Below, one piece after another: positions 6,244 to 12,549 of a DNA stretch of 12,549 nucleotides. How positions within the stretch are numbered: position 1 is the stretch's first letter; every line of letters begins with the position of its first letter. The stretch comes from Firmicutes bacterium CAG:646 (GTDB lineage Bacteria; Bacillota; Clostridia; Lachnospirales; Lachnospiraceae). A program made the translations under genes and the position numbers. Under the pieces are notes generated by a model that made no database searches, was not told where the DNA came from, and saw only the letters and a program-made list of their open reading frames with translations. Where the stretch lies: positions 86,247 through 98,795 of the forward strand of contig HF995394.1 of the NCBI GenBank assembly GCA_000432335.1. Reading direction: 5' to 3'.

Positions 6244-7533
6244 TCAGCCTGCTGTCCAGAATTCCTGGAACGCCTGCGTTACTTCTTCAGCGCTCATATC
6301 GCCAGTCATGTAAGCCTGAAGATATGGTCCGCAAACATCTGTATAGCTTGTAGGTGCAATCGTATGAATCCATCCATCTGTCTTTCCATCAGCAATGTAC
6401 GTTTTTGCATCATTTGCCAATGCACCTTTTACTTCTTTCTCTGTTTTCACACCCGGTACAGCTCCTACACCTTCACACATCCAATACTGTCCCATTTCTG
6501 ACGTCAAAATATATTCACAGTATTCTTTTGCAAGTTCCAGATGTTCGGAATCCTTATTTACAATATACGTCCAGTTACAAGAAGAAAGCAGCGTACAGTC
6601 TTCTGCTCCATCTCCTACAGGTGTCGGCAAAAATCCCAGATTTGCATCAGGATTAAAGGAATCCAGCGTAGACTGACACCAGTCTCCCATATGGATCATT
6701 GCAGCATCGCCATTTGCCAGCATATTTTCTGAAGTTTCCCAATCCACTTCCAAAGGTTTGTCCGGACCATATTCCATAGCAAGATCAAGGAATTTGAAAA
6801 GATTTTCCCAATGAGGAAGATCTGCAAAAGTCAGCTCACCAGATTTTAATGCTTCATTCGTTCCTTCTGCTCCCAACTCTTTATCGATTATGAAGTGAGT
6901 AGCCAGCTGTCCCATCACCCAGGTCTCTTTTGCCGGAAGCGCAATCGGTGTGATGCCTGCATCTTTCAGTTTCTTACATACCTCCTCCAATTCACTCATT
7001 GTAGTGGGAAGAGCTGTAATTCCAGCTTTTTCAAAACAATCCTTATTATAAAGGATACCCATATTTTCATAAGTCCATGGAAGGGATTTTATTTTGCCAT
7101 CATCATCTCTTCCTGTTTCTAAAGCATCTTCATTAAAAAGGCTCGTTACATCCGTATCTTCTGTCCAATCATAAGCGTATTCATAATATTTTTTTGCGGA
7201 AGTTCCAGATTCCACATCAAATACGTCAGGAATATCACCGGAATTTACTCTGGACTGAAGCAGTGTATTGGAATCATTCGCCGCATGCTGAACCTCAATC
7301 TTTACACCCGGATGATCTTTTTCAAAAGCCTCCACCATCTCCGCATATTGGTCAAGACCATATGCATGAGCGTCAAAAACCTTCAGTGTGATCTCTTCTC
7401 CGGAATCTTCACCTTTTTCTGTTGTTTCCTTACCGTTTGAGTTTTCTTCTTTGCCTTTTGGTTCGCCGCATGCCGCCATCATAGATGCAACCATTGCTGC
7501 TGATAAAAAAAGCGCTACTATTTTCTTTGCCAT
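6244..7533 (-). CDS. Sugar-binding lipoprotein of ABC transporter
   Basis: 429-residue extracellular solute-binding protein of the family 1 (CUT1) type, lipid-anchored outside the membrane, which captures a sugar or oligosaccharide for the two permeases. The signal peptide is MAKKIVALFLSAAMVASMM with the lipobox MAAC, so Cys22 is the lipidated residue. An acidic, Gly/Ser/Glu-rich linker follows, and then the mature domain (ITLKVFDAHA, YAEMVEAFEKDHPGVKIEV, DIPDVFDVESG). The frame is open further upstream to an ATG at 7590, but the start at 7531-7533 is preferred because AGGAGG at 7541-7546 is seven bases before it and the lipoprotein signal begins there. That ribosome site overlaps the stop codon of the dehydrogenase gene. 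TGA at the end is followed directly by TAA. Confidence 0.95.
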   Translation of the reverse strand: MAKKIVALFLSAAMVASMMAACGEPKGKEENSNGKETTEKGEDSGEEITLKVFDAHAYGLDQYAEMVEAFEKDHPGVKIEVQHAANDSNTLLQSRVNSGDIPDVFDVESGTSAKKYYEYAYDWTEDTDVTSLFNEDALETGRDDDGKIKSLPWTYENMGILYNKDCFEKAGITALPTTMSELEEVCKKLKDAGITPIALPAKETWVMGQLATHFIIDKELGAEGTNEALKSGELTFADLPHWENLFKFLDLAMEYGPDKPLEVDWETSENMLANGDAAMIHMGDWCQSTLDSFNPDANLGFLPTPVGDGAEDCTLLSSCNWTYIVNKDSEHLELAKEYCEYILTSEMGQYWMCEGVGAVPGVKTEKEVKGALANDAKTYIADGKTDGWIHTIAPTSYTDVCGPYLQAYMTGDMSAEEVTQAFQEFWTAG

Positions 7534-7544
7534 AACTTTTCCTC

Positions 7545-8579
7545 CTATATCTGTTGATGTTTTCTTACATATTCTTTTGCTGCTTCCCATTCTCTCAACG
7601 CCAGTTCCACTGATTTTACCCCCTCGCTGACAGGCGCCACCTCAATCGGTTTGTTTTCCTTCAGGCATTGGATAAAGTATTTAATCTCTGTATAATACGG
7701 TCCCAGATTAGAAATATTGATTCCGGCAGAAGTATCCTCCGCTTCATACTCTGGATGAAACTGTGGTGTTTCTACCGTGCCATCTTTCTTGTACACTACC
7801 AGCGATGGCGTTTTCGTTCCATGAAAGACCACGGTGGCTTCATCAAAACACGCTCGGAAGCTGGCTTCAAATTTCAAGGCAGGAGAAATATCCCACACCC
7901 CCTCCACACTGGCAAAAACATTTCCAAATTCATAAGTTGTAATAATCTGGTTAATCATACCGCTGTCAAAGGGCGTTGCCCGTACTTCAAAATTATCCGG
8001 TTCTCCCAACATATACCGTAAAAAATCAAGATCATGGACATGAAGATCCAAAACGACAGATCCACTTCTCTTTTCATCATGAAACCAATCTTCAAATCCC
8101 CATCGTACGTCCCCGCTGATACGCTGCATCACAATCGAGCGAAGTTTACCAAAAGTCTTATCGTCATACACTTTTTTCAGATACCGATATTCTTCAAAGG
8201 AACGTACCACCTGACCGACCATCACTTTCATTCCCGTCCGTTTTTCTGCATCCAGAATCGCATCCGCATCTTCCCTCGTCAGACATACCGGCTTTTCTAC
8301 AAAAACATTCATCCCCTTCTCCATCGCTGCCACCGCATGACTCACATGAAGATAACTCGGAAGGCAAATATGTACGATATCCAAGTTCTCCTGCTCAATC
8401 AGATCCATTCCCAGCTCATACTTTCGTACACCAGGAAAATGTTCTGCCGCTTTGTCCAGAAATTCTTTTCTGCAGTCTGCCACCGCCACAACCTCCACAT
8501 CCATCTGCTCAGATAAAGCTTTGAGAGAGAGGTAATGGGTCGTTCCCATACCCCCACATCCTATAACGCCTACCTTCAT
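7545..8579 (-). CDS. Gfo/Idh/MocA-family oxidoreductase
   Basis: 344-residue NAD(P)-dependent dehydrogenase and the first gene of the sugar operon. The N-terminal Rossmann fold shows the GCGGMG dinucleotide loop (residues 8-13) and the family motif VEKPVC near residues 94-99. The C-terminal substrate domain has LDLHVHDLDFLRYMLG, in which a histidine is the usual catalytic residue. Relatives oxidise or reduce a hydroxyl of a sugar, inositol or glycoside, often at C3. The ATG at 8577-8579 has a GAGGTGG site, and the UAG stop overlaps the ribosome site of the binding-protein gene 11 bases ahead of its ATG. Together with the epimerase at the operon end this suggests oxidation followed by keto-sugar rearrangement; the actual substrate is unknown. 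Confidence 0.93.
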   Translation of the reverse strand: MKVGVIGCGGMGTTHYLSLKALSEQMDVEVVAVADCRKEFLDKAAEHFPGVRKYELGMDLIEQENLDIVHICLPSYLHVSHAVAAMEKGMNVFVEKPVCLTREDADAILDAEKRTGMKVMVGQVVRSFEEYRYLKKVYDDKTFGKLRSIVMQRISGDVRWGFEDWFHDEKRSGSVVLDLHVHDLDFLRYMLGEPDNFEVRATPFDSGMINQIITTYEFGNVFASVEGVWDISPALKFEASFRACFDEATVVFHGTKTPSLVVYKKDGTVETPQFHPEYEAEDTSAGINISNLGPYYTEIKYFIQCLKENKPIEVAPVSEGVKSVELALREWEAAKEYVRKHQQI

Positions 8580-8608
8580 TCTTTTTCCACCTCTCTTTGT
8601 TTGTCCAG

Positions 8609-8640
8609 TGACTTTATTATTGTTGAAAAATAAAAGTCAA
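8609..8640 (-). promoter_or_regulatory. Operon promoter with overlapping palindromic operator
   Basis: Minus-strand -35 TTGACT (plus 8635-8640) and a weak -10 TAAAGT (plus 8611-8616), 18 bp apart, lie about 30 bases before the dehydrogenase start. An imperfect inverted repeat covers both boxes: TGACTTTATT at 8609-8618 and the opposite arm AATAAAAGTCA at 8629-8639. This is a good place for repression by the divergent ROK regulator. The repeat is seen directly; the regulator assignment is inferred. Confidence 0.6.
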
Positions 8641-8704
8641 TCCCACAAATTTTGCATCTATTTTCATTAAGAATTGACTTCTGTTTCCCATTTGCTTTAA
8701 ACCA

Positions 8705-8733
8705 AAAATATCACCACTTGTCTGATATGTCAA
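8705..8733 (-). promoter_or_regulatory. Possible second promoter of the sugar operon
   Basis: On the minus strand a perfect -35 TTGACA (plus 8728-8733) is followed after 17 bp by TATTTT (plus 8705-8710, four of six matches). Read in this direction, the upstream tract 8735-8950 is A-rich and could serve as an UP element. In AT-rich DNA such matches also arise by chance. Confidence 0.4.
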
Positions 8734-8734
8734 T

Positions 8735-8950
8735 ATTTTCATTTACTATTTATAGTTATAATAGTGTTTTTCTTCTATTTTTAACAAGTTTTCTTTTTAT
8801 TTTTTGTATATATTCACTTTTATTTTTTAATTAGTTTTTTCTCATTACAATTATAACGTTGTTTTTATACTGTTTTTCTTAAGTTTTTTTCTATTCTTTT
8901 TCTATATATTTCAACATATTTTTCTATAATATTCTTTCTTTCAAACATGT
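8735..8950. other. T-rich divergent intergenic tract
   Basis: This is most of the 437-base gap between the divergent dehydrogenase and ROK genes. The plus strand is dominated by runs of T broken by A and C, with very few G. I see no open frame with a ribosome site, no tRNA and no recognisable riboswitch. A segment at 8814-8829 (TCACTTTTATTTTTTA) resembles one arm of the operator at 8609-8639. Confidence 0.6.
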
Positions 8951-8951
8951 A

Positions 8952-8996
8952 TTGCTAATATTTTTGTTTTATGATAGGATATTTTTAATAAAGTGA
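8952..8996 (+). promoter_or_regulatory. Candidate promoter and half-site of the ROK gene
   Basis: TTGCTA (8952-8957) and TAGGAT (8975-8980), each four of six matches to the consensus, stand exactly 17 bp apart about 37 bases before the ATG. AATAAAGTGA at 8987-8996 matches nine of ten bases of the half-site AATAAAGTCA over the sugar operon promoter, so the ROK protein may also control itself. Confidence 0.45.
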
Positions 8997-9016
8997 GTTT
9001 ACAAAGGTAGGGTTTT

Positions 9017-10225
9017 ATGAAACTGGTTAATCAACAAATCATCAAGAACAACAATCTGAAAACATTATATCACTATATCCATCAGGAACCCGGGATTTCC
9101 CGCGCCCAGCTAGCGAAACTTTCCGGTCTGAGTAAAACTACCGTTTCTTCTCTGGTAGATGAAATGATTGACAGAAAATTTATCCAGGACACAGGAATTT
9201 CCGAGGATATTTCCACCGTAGGACGAAAGCCCAACGGTCTTCAGCTTCTTCAGGGTCAGCATTATATCGTTGTTATCTCTTGGAGCCAAAAAGAAGTCCA
9301 CGCCAAACTGGTAGATATCTGCGGCATGATTGTTCGGGAAACCAGCTGCATTCTGGACGAACCAGGAAGCTACATCTCTCTTTCTCAAAAACTTTTTCAC
9401 GAACTGATTACTACTGATTTTTCTCGCTGGCAATTACTCGGAATCTGTATCGTTGTTCCCGCCATGATCGATCCAGAGCAGAAAAAAATCTACACCACCA
9501 CTCTGTCTCTGCCATCTGACGAACATGCCAATTATCTCAAAGAACTAAAAGACGCTTTTTCCGAATACTCTGTAGGCATCCTCAATGATACTGCCTGCGC
9601 AGCGTATGCAGAAAAAGTTTACACAAAAATTCCCTATCCCGATTTTGCTTACATTAATTTTCAGCACGGCATCGGTGCCGCATTATTTATCCAGAATCAG
9701 CTGCTTGGACAGGCGACAGCTTCCTACACCCAATTCGGTCACTATTCCATTGACCCTCACGGAAAAGTCTGTTCCTGCGGTAACCGCGGTTGTCTGGAAC
9801 TGATGATCGGAGAAAACGTCCTCAAAGAACGCCTTTTAGATGCTGGATGCTGCGCTCCTCTTTTAAACAACGAAAAAATAACGTATGCCGATCTTTCTTC
9901 CTGTGCCCTCTATGGCGATCTCTCCGCCCAGAAAGTAATTCGGGAAATGGCTCAGGAATTTGCTCTGGCGCTCAGCAATCTGGTATGCATCGTTCATCCA
10001 AAACTCATCATTATCGGCGGCAAGGGCAAAAATCTGGGTCCCTTATTTCTGGATACTGTCACAGAAGTTCTGAAAACTACCGGTTTTCGCCAAATGCTGG
10101 ATTCCATCAAGATCCGGTACAGTTTTTTAGATTCTACCGCTTATTTTATAGGCGCTATGAAATATTTTTTTGATATTCATTATGATTTTACGCAGGAATC
10201 CAATACTACTTTTTACATCGGATAA
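9017..10225 (+). CDS. ROK-family transcriptional regulator, NagC/XylR type
   Basis: 402-residue regulator of normal family length. The N-terminal winged helix-turn-helix is at about residues 13-60 (ISRAQLAKLSGLSKTTVSSLVDEM), followed by GRKPNGLQL, a signature of XylR/NagC-like ROK repressors. The sugar-kinase-like ROK domain includes LNDTACAAYAE (190-199), FQHGIGAALF and the zinc site GHYSIDPHGKVCSCGNRGCLE (241-261), with His242 and Cys252, 254 and 259. Such proteins bind a sugar or sugar phosphate and release DNA. It is divergent from the sugar operon across a 437-base T-rich gap, and similar half-sites lie at both promoters, so it is the likely local repressor. An AAAGGTAGGG site precedes the ATG. 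The gene appears intact. Confidence 0.94.
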   Translation: MKLVNQQIIKNNNLKTLYHYIHQEPGISRAQLAKLSGLSKTTVSSLVDEMIDRKFIQDTGISEDISTVGRKPNGLQLLQGQHYIVVISWSQKEVHAKLVDICGMIVRETSCILDEPGSYISLSQKLFHELITTDFSRWQLLGICIVVPAMIDPEQKKIYTTTLSLPSDEHANYLKELKDAFSEYSVGILNDTACAAYAEKVYTKIPYPDFAYINFQHGIGAALFIQNQLLGQATASYTQFGHYSIDPHGKVCSCGNRGCLELMIGENVLKERLLDAGCCAPLLNNEKITYADLSSCALYGDLSAQKVIREMAQEFALALSNLVCIVHPKLIIIGGKGKNLGPLFLDTVTEVLKTTGFRQMLDSIKIRYSFLDSTAYFIGAMKYFFDIHYDFTQESNTTFYIG

Positions 10226-10249
10226 CACGTCCTGCAGAATGGAGGTTTT

Positions 10250-10378
10250 ATGAGAAAACTAAGAGTTGCCCTTGTGGGCTGCGGAAGAATTTCCGTATGT
10301 TACAAAGATGCTTTTCACCGTCTGTCTGACCAGATGGAGCTTGTCTGGGCTGTAGACAAAGACATTGAAATATTTTAA
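10250..10378 (+). pseudogene. N-terminal stub of a second Gfo/Idh/MocA oxidoreductase
   Basis: The ATG at 10250 has an excellent GGAGG site and lies 24 bases after the ROK stop, so it was the next gene of that operon. The product starts MRKLRVALVGCGRISVCYKD with the Rossmann loop GCGRIS, continues to LVWAVDKDIE, and then meets a stop after 42 residues; the family is normally 330-390 residues long. Nothing resembling the rest of the protein follows in any frame before the terminator at 10504. Coding identity is lost at about 10369, so this looks like a deletion or insertion breakpoint rather than a point mutation. The missing gene would have been a second redox enzyme for the same sugar pathway. 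Confidence 0.8.
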
Positions 10379-10503
10379 AGAAATTTTTAATTATCCGCAT
10401 AAACACTGTACTTTCAAACATTTTGAAATATAGAAAATCATTCATTTTGCCACGAATTTACCACGATTGCATGCGCCTTAATATAACACAAAAAAAGTAA
10501 CAT

Positions 10504-10541
10504 GGGGCCATCGCTTTAATTAATGCGACAGCCCCGTTTTT
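10504..10541 (+). terminator. Terminator between converging units
   Basis: GGGGCCATCGC (10504-10514) pairs with GCGACAGCCCC (10525-10535), with an imperfect centre, around the loop TTTAATTAAT, followed by GTTTTT. It is a canonical intrinsic terminator for plus-strand RNA and ends on the stop codon of the minus-strand ABC permease. The preceding 125 bases (10379-10503) hold no gene I can support. Confidence 0.8.
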
Positions 10542-11146
10542 CATATATCTTTATTTATTATCCGTTGGCAAAGAACATACCAAGAAATAACAAATAGTAG
10601 TATTGCTATAAAAATACTAATAGCAAATGCAAAAACATGATTTTCAATCAACTTCATCATACCAAAGAAAAATGCTCCCGATATTCCGTATGCTAAAATC
10701 CCAATAGCTCCGCTTAATTCTTCCTTAATAAAATAATAACAAGGAATAAGAATAGCTCCTGCCATAAATATCATAGTAATTGTCATACAAGTGAATAATA
10801 AAAGCGAATACGTATCTATTTCATTACGAATTGAAGTAATAGTAATACTTAAAATCAAACCAACACCAATACCTAATAAACATAGTAGAGCATACATAAT
10901 ATATTTGCTACTGACATGTGTTTTTTTTGATATTGGAAATGTTATTGATGATTTCAACCAACCGCATTTTCTATCTGAGTAAATGGTAGATGTTACAAAC
11001 TGTCCAAGTATAATAGAACCAATCAACATTAAAACATAAGGCGGAGCATAAAAAGAAACTCCAAATCCAAAAACAACAAATCCGATAAGTAATATTATCA
11101 TTGAAGATTTGATAACAAAATAATCTTTTAACAATAAGCCTTTCAT
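10541..11146 (-). CDS. ABC-2 type transporter permease
   Basis: 201-residue integral membrane protein with about six hydrophobic segments, no signal peptide and no extracytoplasmic domain. It resembles the small ABC-2 permeases encoded next to BcrA/YtrB-like ATPases. Internal charged loops include TIYSDRKCGWLKSSITFPISKKT, a pattern common in these permeases just after the second helix, where DRK and the FP..K stretch recur. The preferred start is the ATG at 11144-11146 because AAAGGGG ends ten bases upstream; another ATG nine bases earlier is too close to that site and overlaps the ATPase stop. The genes are separated by only two bases, so they are coupled. It likely exports an amphipathic or cell-envelope-active compound, but nothing in the sequence identifies the substrate. 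Confidence 0.88.
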   Translation of the reverse strand: MKGLLLKDYFVIKSSMIILLIGFVVFGFGVSFYAPPYVLMLIGSIILGQFVTSTIYSDRKCGWLKSSITFPISKKTHVSSKYIMYALLCLLGIGVGLILSITITSIRNEIDTYSLLLFTCMTITMIFMAGAILIPCYYFIKEELSGAIGILAYGISGAFFFGMMKLIENHVFAFAISIFIAILLFVISWYVLCQRIINKDI

Positions 11147-11148
11147 AA

Positions 11149-12003
11149 TCAACATTCCCCTTTCACATAAAGTAACATTATATCATCTATTGAAGCAGGT
11201 ACAACTAATGTGTGCGGATAGTCTTTTTCTGCCTTCTGTCTGTTGGCAACAAGCACTTGCCATTCATAATCTTGTTTTCTATAACGGATAATATCATTTT
11301 TATTCACTTCATCAAATTGTTTAGTATTGCATTTGATGATACCATATTCCTCAATCAAGTCGTCTTTAGGTTTTGAAAATAATACTTTCCCTTCATGTAT
11401 GAATACGATATAATCTGCGATTTTTTCTAAATCACTTGTAATGTGTGATGAAACCAAAATTGAATGTTCTTCATCTTGAATAAAATCTAAAAACATTTCT
11501 AAAATATCATCTCGTATTACGGGATCAAGTCCACTTGTTGCCTCATCAAGAATAAGTAATTTTGAATTATGAGATAAAGCAACTGCTATGGAATACTTCA
11601 TACTCATTCCTTTTGAAAATTCTTTTAATTTTTTATTGATAGGAAGCTCAAACTTATTTAATAGTCCAAAGTATTTTTCGTTATTCCACTCTGTATAAAT
11701 ATTTTGAAAGACTTTTCCCAGCTTTTTAGGTGTCAAATTATCCGGGTAATTACTTCCGTCAAATACAACACCAATATGTTCTTTTGTTTCAGCACTAATA
11801 TCTTTTCCGTTGAATACAGAAATTTTTCCTTGTTCAGTAACAATCAGTCCTAAAATAGCGTTAATCGTCGTGCTTTTCCCGGCTCCATTTTCTCCAATCA
11901 ATCCGACGATACTTCCTTGCGGAACGTTAAAAGAAATATTATCAAGCTTGAAACCGTTATACTGTTTAGTTACTCCATTAAGTTCTAAAGCATATTTTTC
12001 CAT
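11149..12003 (-). CDS. ABC transporter ATP-binding protein
   Basis: 284-residue ATPase for the adjoining permease. Walker A GENGAGKST is at residues 37-45, the signature loop FSKGMSMK at 129-136 (a variant of LSGGQ common in BcrA/YtrB-like exporters), Walker B LLILDEATSGLD at 149-160 and the H-loop SSH at 185-187. A C-terminal extension of about 70 residues follows. The frame opens further upstream to 12033, but the ATG at 12001-12003 is chosen because AGGAGG (12013-12018) stands nine bases before it and the protein then starts as the family does. It lies four bases after the regulator's stop, in one operon with the permease. Cytoplasmic face of the membrane; role is export or drug/envelope stress defence by analogy with ytr/bcr systems. 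Confidence 0.93.
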   Translation of the reverse strand: MEKYALELNGVTKQYNGFKLDNISFNVPQGSIVGLIGENGAGKSTTINAILGLIVTEQGKISVFNGKDISAETKEHIGVVFDGSNYPDNLTPKKLGKVFQNIYTEWNNEKYFGLLNKFELPINKKLKEFSKGMSMKYSIAVALSHNSKLLILDEATSGLDPVIRDDILEMFLDFIQDEEHSILVSSHITSDLEKIADYIVFIHEGKVLFSKPKDDLIEEYGIIKCNTKQFDEVNKNDIIRYRKQDYEWQVLVANRQKAEKDYPHTLVVPASIDDIMLLYVKGEC

Positions 12004-12007
12004 AATC

Positions 12008-12382
12008 TCATTCCTCCTCATATAGTAGTGCAAGTAAAGATTGTAATTTATCCAGTTTTATTCCACTTACTTTTGCAATTTCGATTGCTTCTACAAAATA
12101 GTTTTCAATTTTCTTTTGCTGTTCTTCTAAATAGAAGTCTTGATTTTGAGCAGATACAAAACAACCTTTTCCTGCTGTTGTTTCAATAAAACCGTCTTTT
12201 TGAAGTACGTCATAAGATTTCTGTACTGTTAAAACGCTAATATGCAACGATTTTGCCAGTCCTCTTATAGAAGGAAGTGCTTCACCAGCTTGTAAATCTC
12301 CATTGATAATCATCGCTTTTATCTGTGAAGAAATTTGTTCGTAGATTGGAATACTGGCATGATTATTTATAAAAATTTCCAC
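12008..12382 (-). CDS. GntR-family regulator, YtrA subfamily
   Basis: 124-residue regulator and first gene of the exporter operon. It has the GntR winged helix at about residues 10-75 (IPIYEQISSQIKAMIINGDL, LPSIRGLAKSLHISVLTVQKSYDVLQKDGF, GKGCFV) and only a short helical tail, the hallmark of the YtrA subfamily, which regulates adjacent ABC exporters. There is no ligand-binding domain of FadR or HutC type. The start is a GTG at 12380-12382 with a GGCGGTGG ribosome site upstream; no ATG is suitably placed. A strong promoter and an inverted repeat (12401-12431) precede it, which fits negative autoregulation relieved by envelope-active compounds, as known for YtrA in Bacillus. The inducer here is unknown. 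Confidence 0.93.
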   Translation of the reverse strand: MEIFINNHASIPIYEQISSQIKAMIINGDLQAGEALPSIRGLAKSLHISVLTVQKSYDVLQKDGFIETTAGKGCFVSAQNQDFYLEEQQKKIENYFVEAIEIAKVSGIKLDKLQSLLALLYEEE

Positions 12383-12400
12383 TATACCACCGCCTTGTTA

Positions 12401-12454
12401 TATACTATATTATTGTCACAAGTACAGTATAATATTAAGCAATACAGTTGTCAA
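12401..12454 (-). promoter_or_regulatory. Promoter and operator of the exporter operon
   Basis: On the minus strand a perfect -35 TTGACA (plus 12449-12454), a 17-bp spacer and -10 TATACT (plus 12426-12431). An inverted repeat with outer arms TATACT (12401-12406) and AGTATA (12426-12431) covers the -10 and the likely transcription start; inside it is the small palindrome TTGTCACAA (12413-12421). This suits repression by the YtrA-type regulator. The DNA from 12455 to the window end is AT-rich and holds no gene I can support. Confidence 0.75.
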
Positions 12455-12549
12455 TATATGAATATTCAAAAGTTCAATTATAAATTATCTCGCTCTTGAT
12501 TACCAATCATCAAAAAGAAAAAGCTGGTCCTATGTCAAGATTTAGTACA

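Noticed and set aside
7534..7590. Upstream start for the sugar-binding lipoprotein
   Set aside because: It would place 19 residues before a perfect lipoprotein signal peptide and ignores the AGGAGG site just before 7533.
8034..8516. 160-codon plus-strand open frame inside the dehydrogenase gene
   Set aside because: It is the antisense shadow of a well-conserved gene, with no ribosome site and no family resemblance.
8580..8650. Catabolite-repression (cre) site near the sugar operon promoter
   Set aside because: No sequence fits the usual cre consensus; the inverted repeat present lacks the central CG.
10380..10503. Possible end of an integrase or other mobile gene in the gap after the truncated dehydrogenase
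   Set aside because: Short frames such as one ending in TQKK can be read, but none shows a recognisable recombinase motif, and no inverted or direct repeat pair bounding the exporter cassette was found.
12510..12549. Right edge as the end of an insertion sequence (minus strand begins TGTACTAAATC)
   Set aside because: The TGT start is loosely like IS21-family ends, but there is no transposase, no matching inverted repeat in the window and no target duplication to test.
1..12549. CRISPR array, tRNA or rRNA gene, defence system or prophage
   Set aside because: No regularly spaced direct repeats, cloverleaf or rRNA-like stretches, nuclease/helicase sets or phage structural genes were seen.

Overview
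The window looks like chromosomal DNA from a low-to-moderate GC Gram-positive gut anaerobe of the Clostridia, most like Lachnospiraceae (Blautia, Dorea or Ruminococcus type). The basis is the strong AGGAGG-type ribosome sites, a lipoprotein-anchored sugar-binding protein, a YtrA-type regulator with an ABC-2 exporter, and the general protein style. This is inference; there is no rRNA or tRNA to anchor it.

Layout. (1) 1-1025: a 351-base leader with a candidate tandem operator, then a small XRE regulator overlapping a small membrane-protein gene that is broken by one extra T in a run of eight. (2) 1115-2516: an aldo/keto reductase (minus strand, broken by one missing C) divergent from a MerR-family regulator. 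Between them is a textbook MerR-type promoter with a 19-bp spacer and a 15-bp palindrome. (3) 2560-3433: the 3' part of a COG2865-type ATP-binding/winged-helix gene, whose 5' half is missing exactly where a hairpin element sits. (4) 3530-8640: a minus-strand sugar operon, read 8579 to 3591: Gfo/Idh/MocA oxidoreductase, lipoprotein solute-binding protein, two ABC permeases, and a TIM-barrel isomerase/epimerase, ending in a good terminator. It has no ATPase, kinase or glycosidase. (5) 8580-9016: a very T-rich divergent control region. (6) 9017-10378: a ROK-family regulator on the plus strand followed by the first 42 codons of a second Gfo/Idh/MocA gene that stops abruptly. (7) 10504-12454: a more AT-rich minus-strand cassette, GntR/YtrA regulator, ABC ATPase and ABC-2 permease, with its own strong promoter.

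How the parts work together. The ROK regulator most likely controls the divergent sugar operon, and similar half-sites lie over both promoters. The operon would import a sugar or glycoside with a borrowed MsmX/UgpC-type ATPase and process it by NAD(P)-dependent oxidoreduction and keto-sugar isomerisation. The MerR/aldo-keto reductase pair resembles aldehyde- or electrophile-responsive AdhR/NmlR modules. The YtrA-type cassette is a small autoregulated exporter of unknown substrate.

The region shows repeated decay: two single-base frameshifts, one 5'-truncated gene and one 3'-truncated gene. The two single-base frameshifts, both in homopolymers, could also be sequencing errors. I see no CRISPR array, tRNA, rRNA, complete insertion sequence or phage gene, and no clearly new system; the most interesting parts are the redox-type sugar operon and the regulatory DNA.
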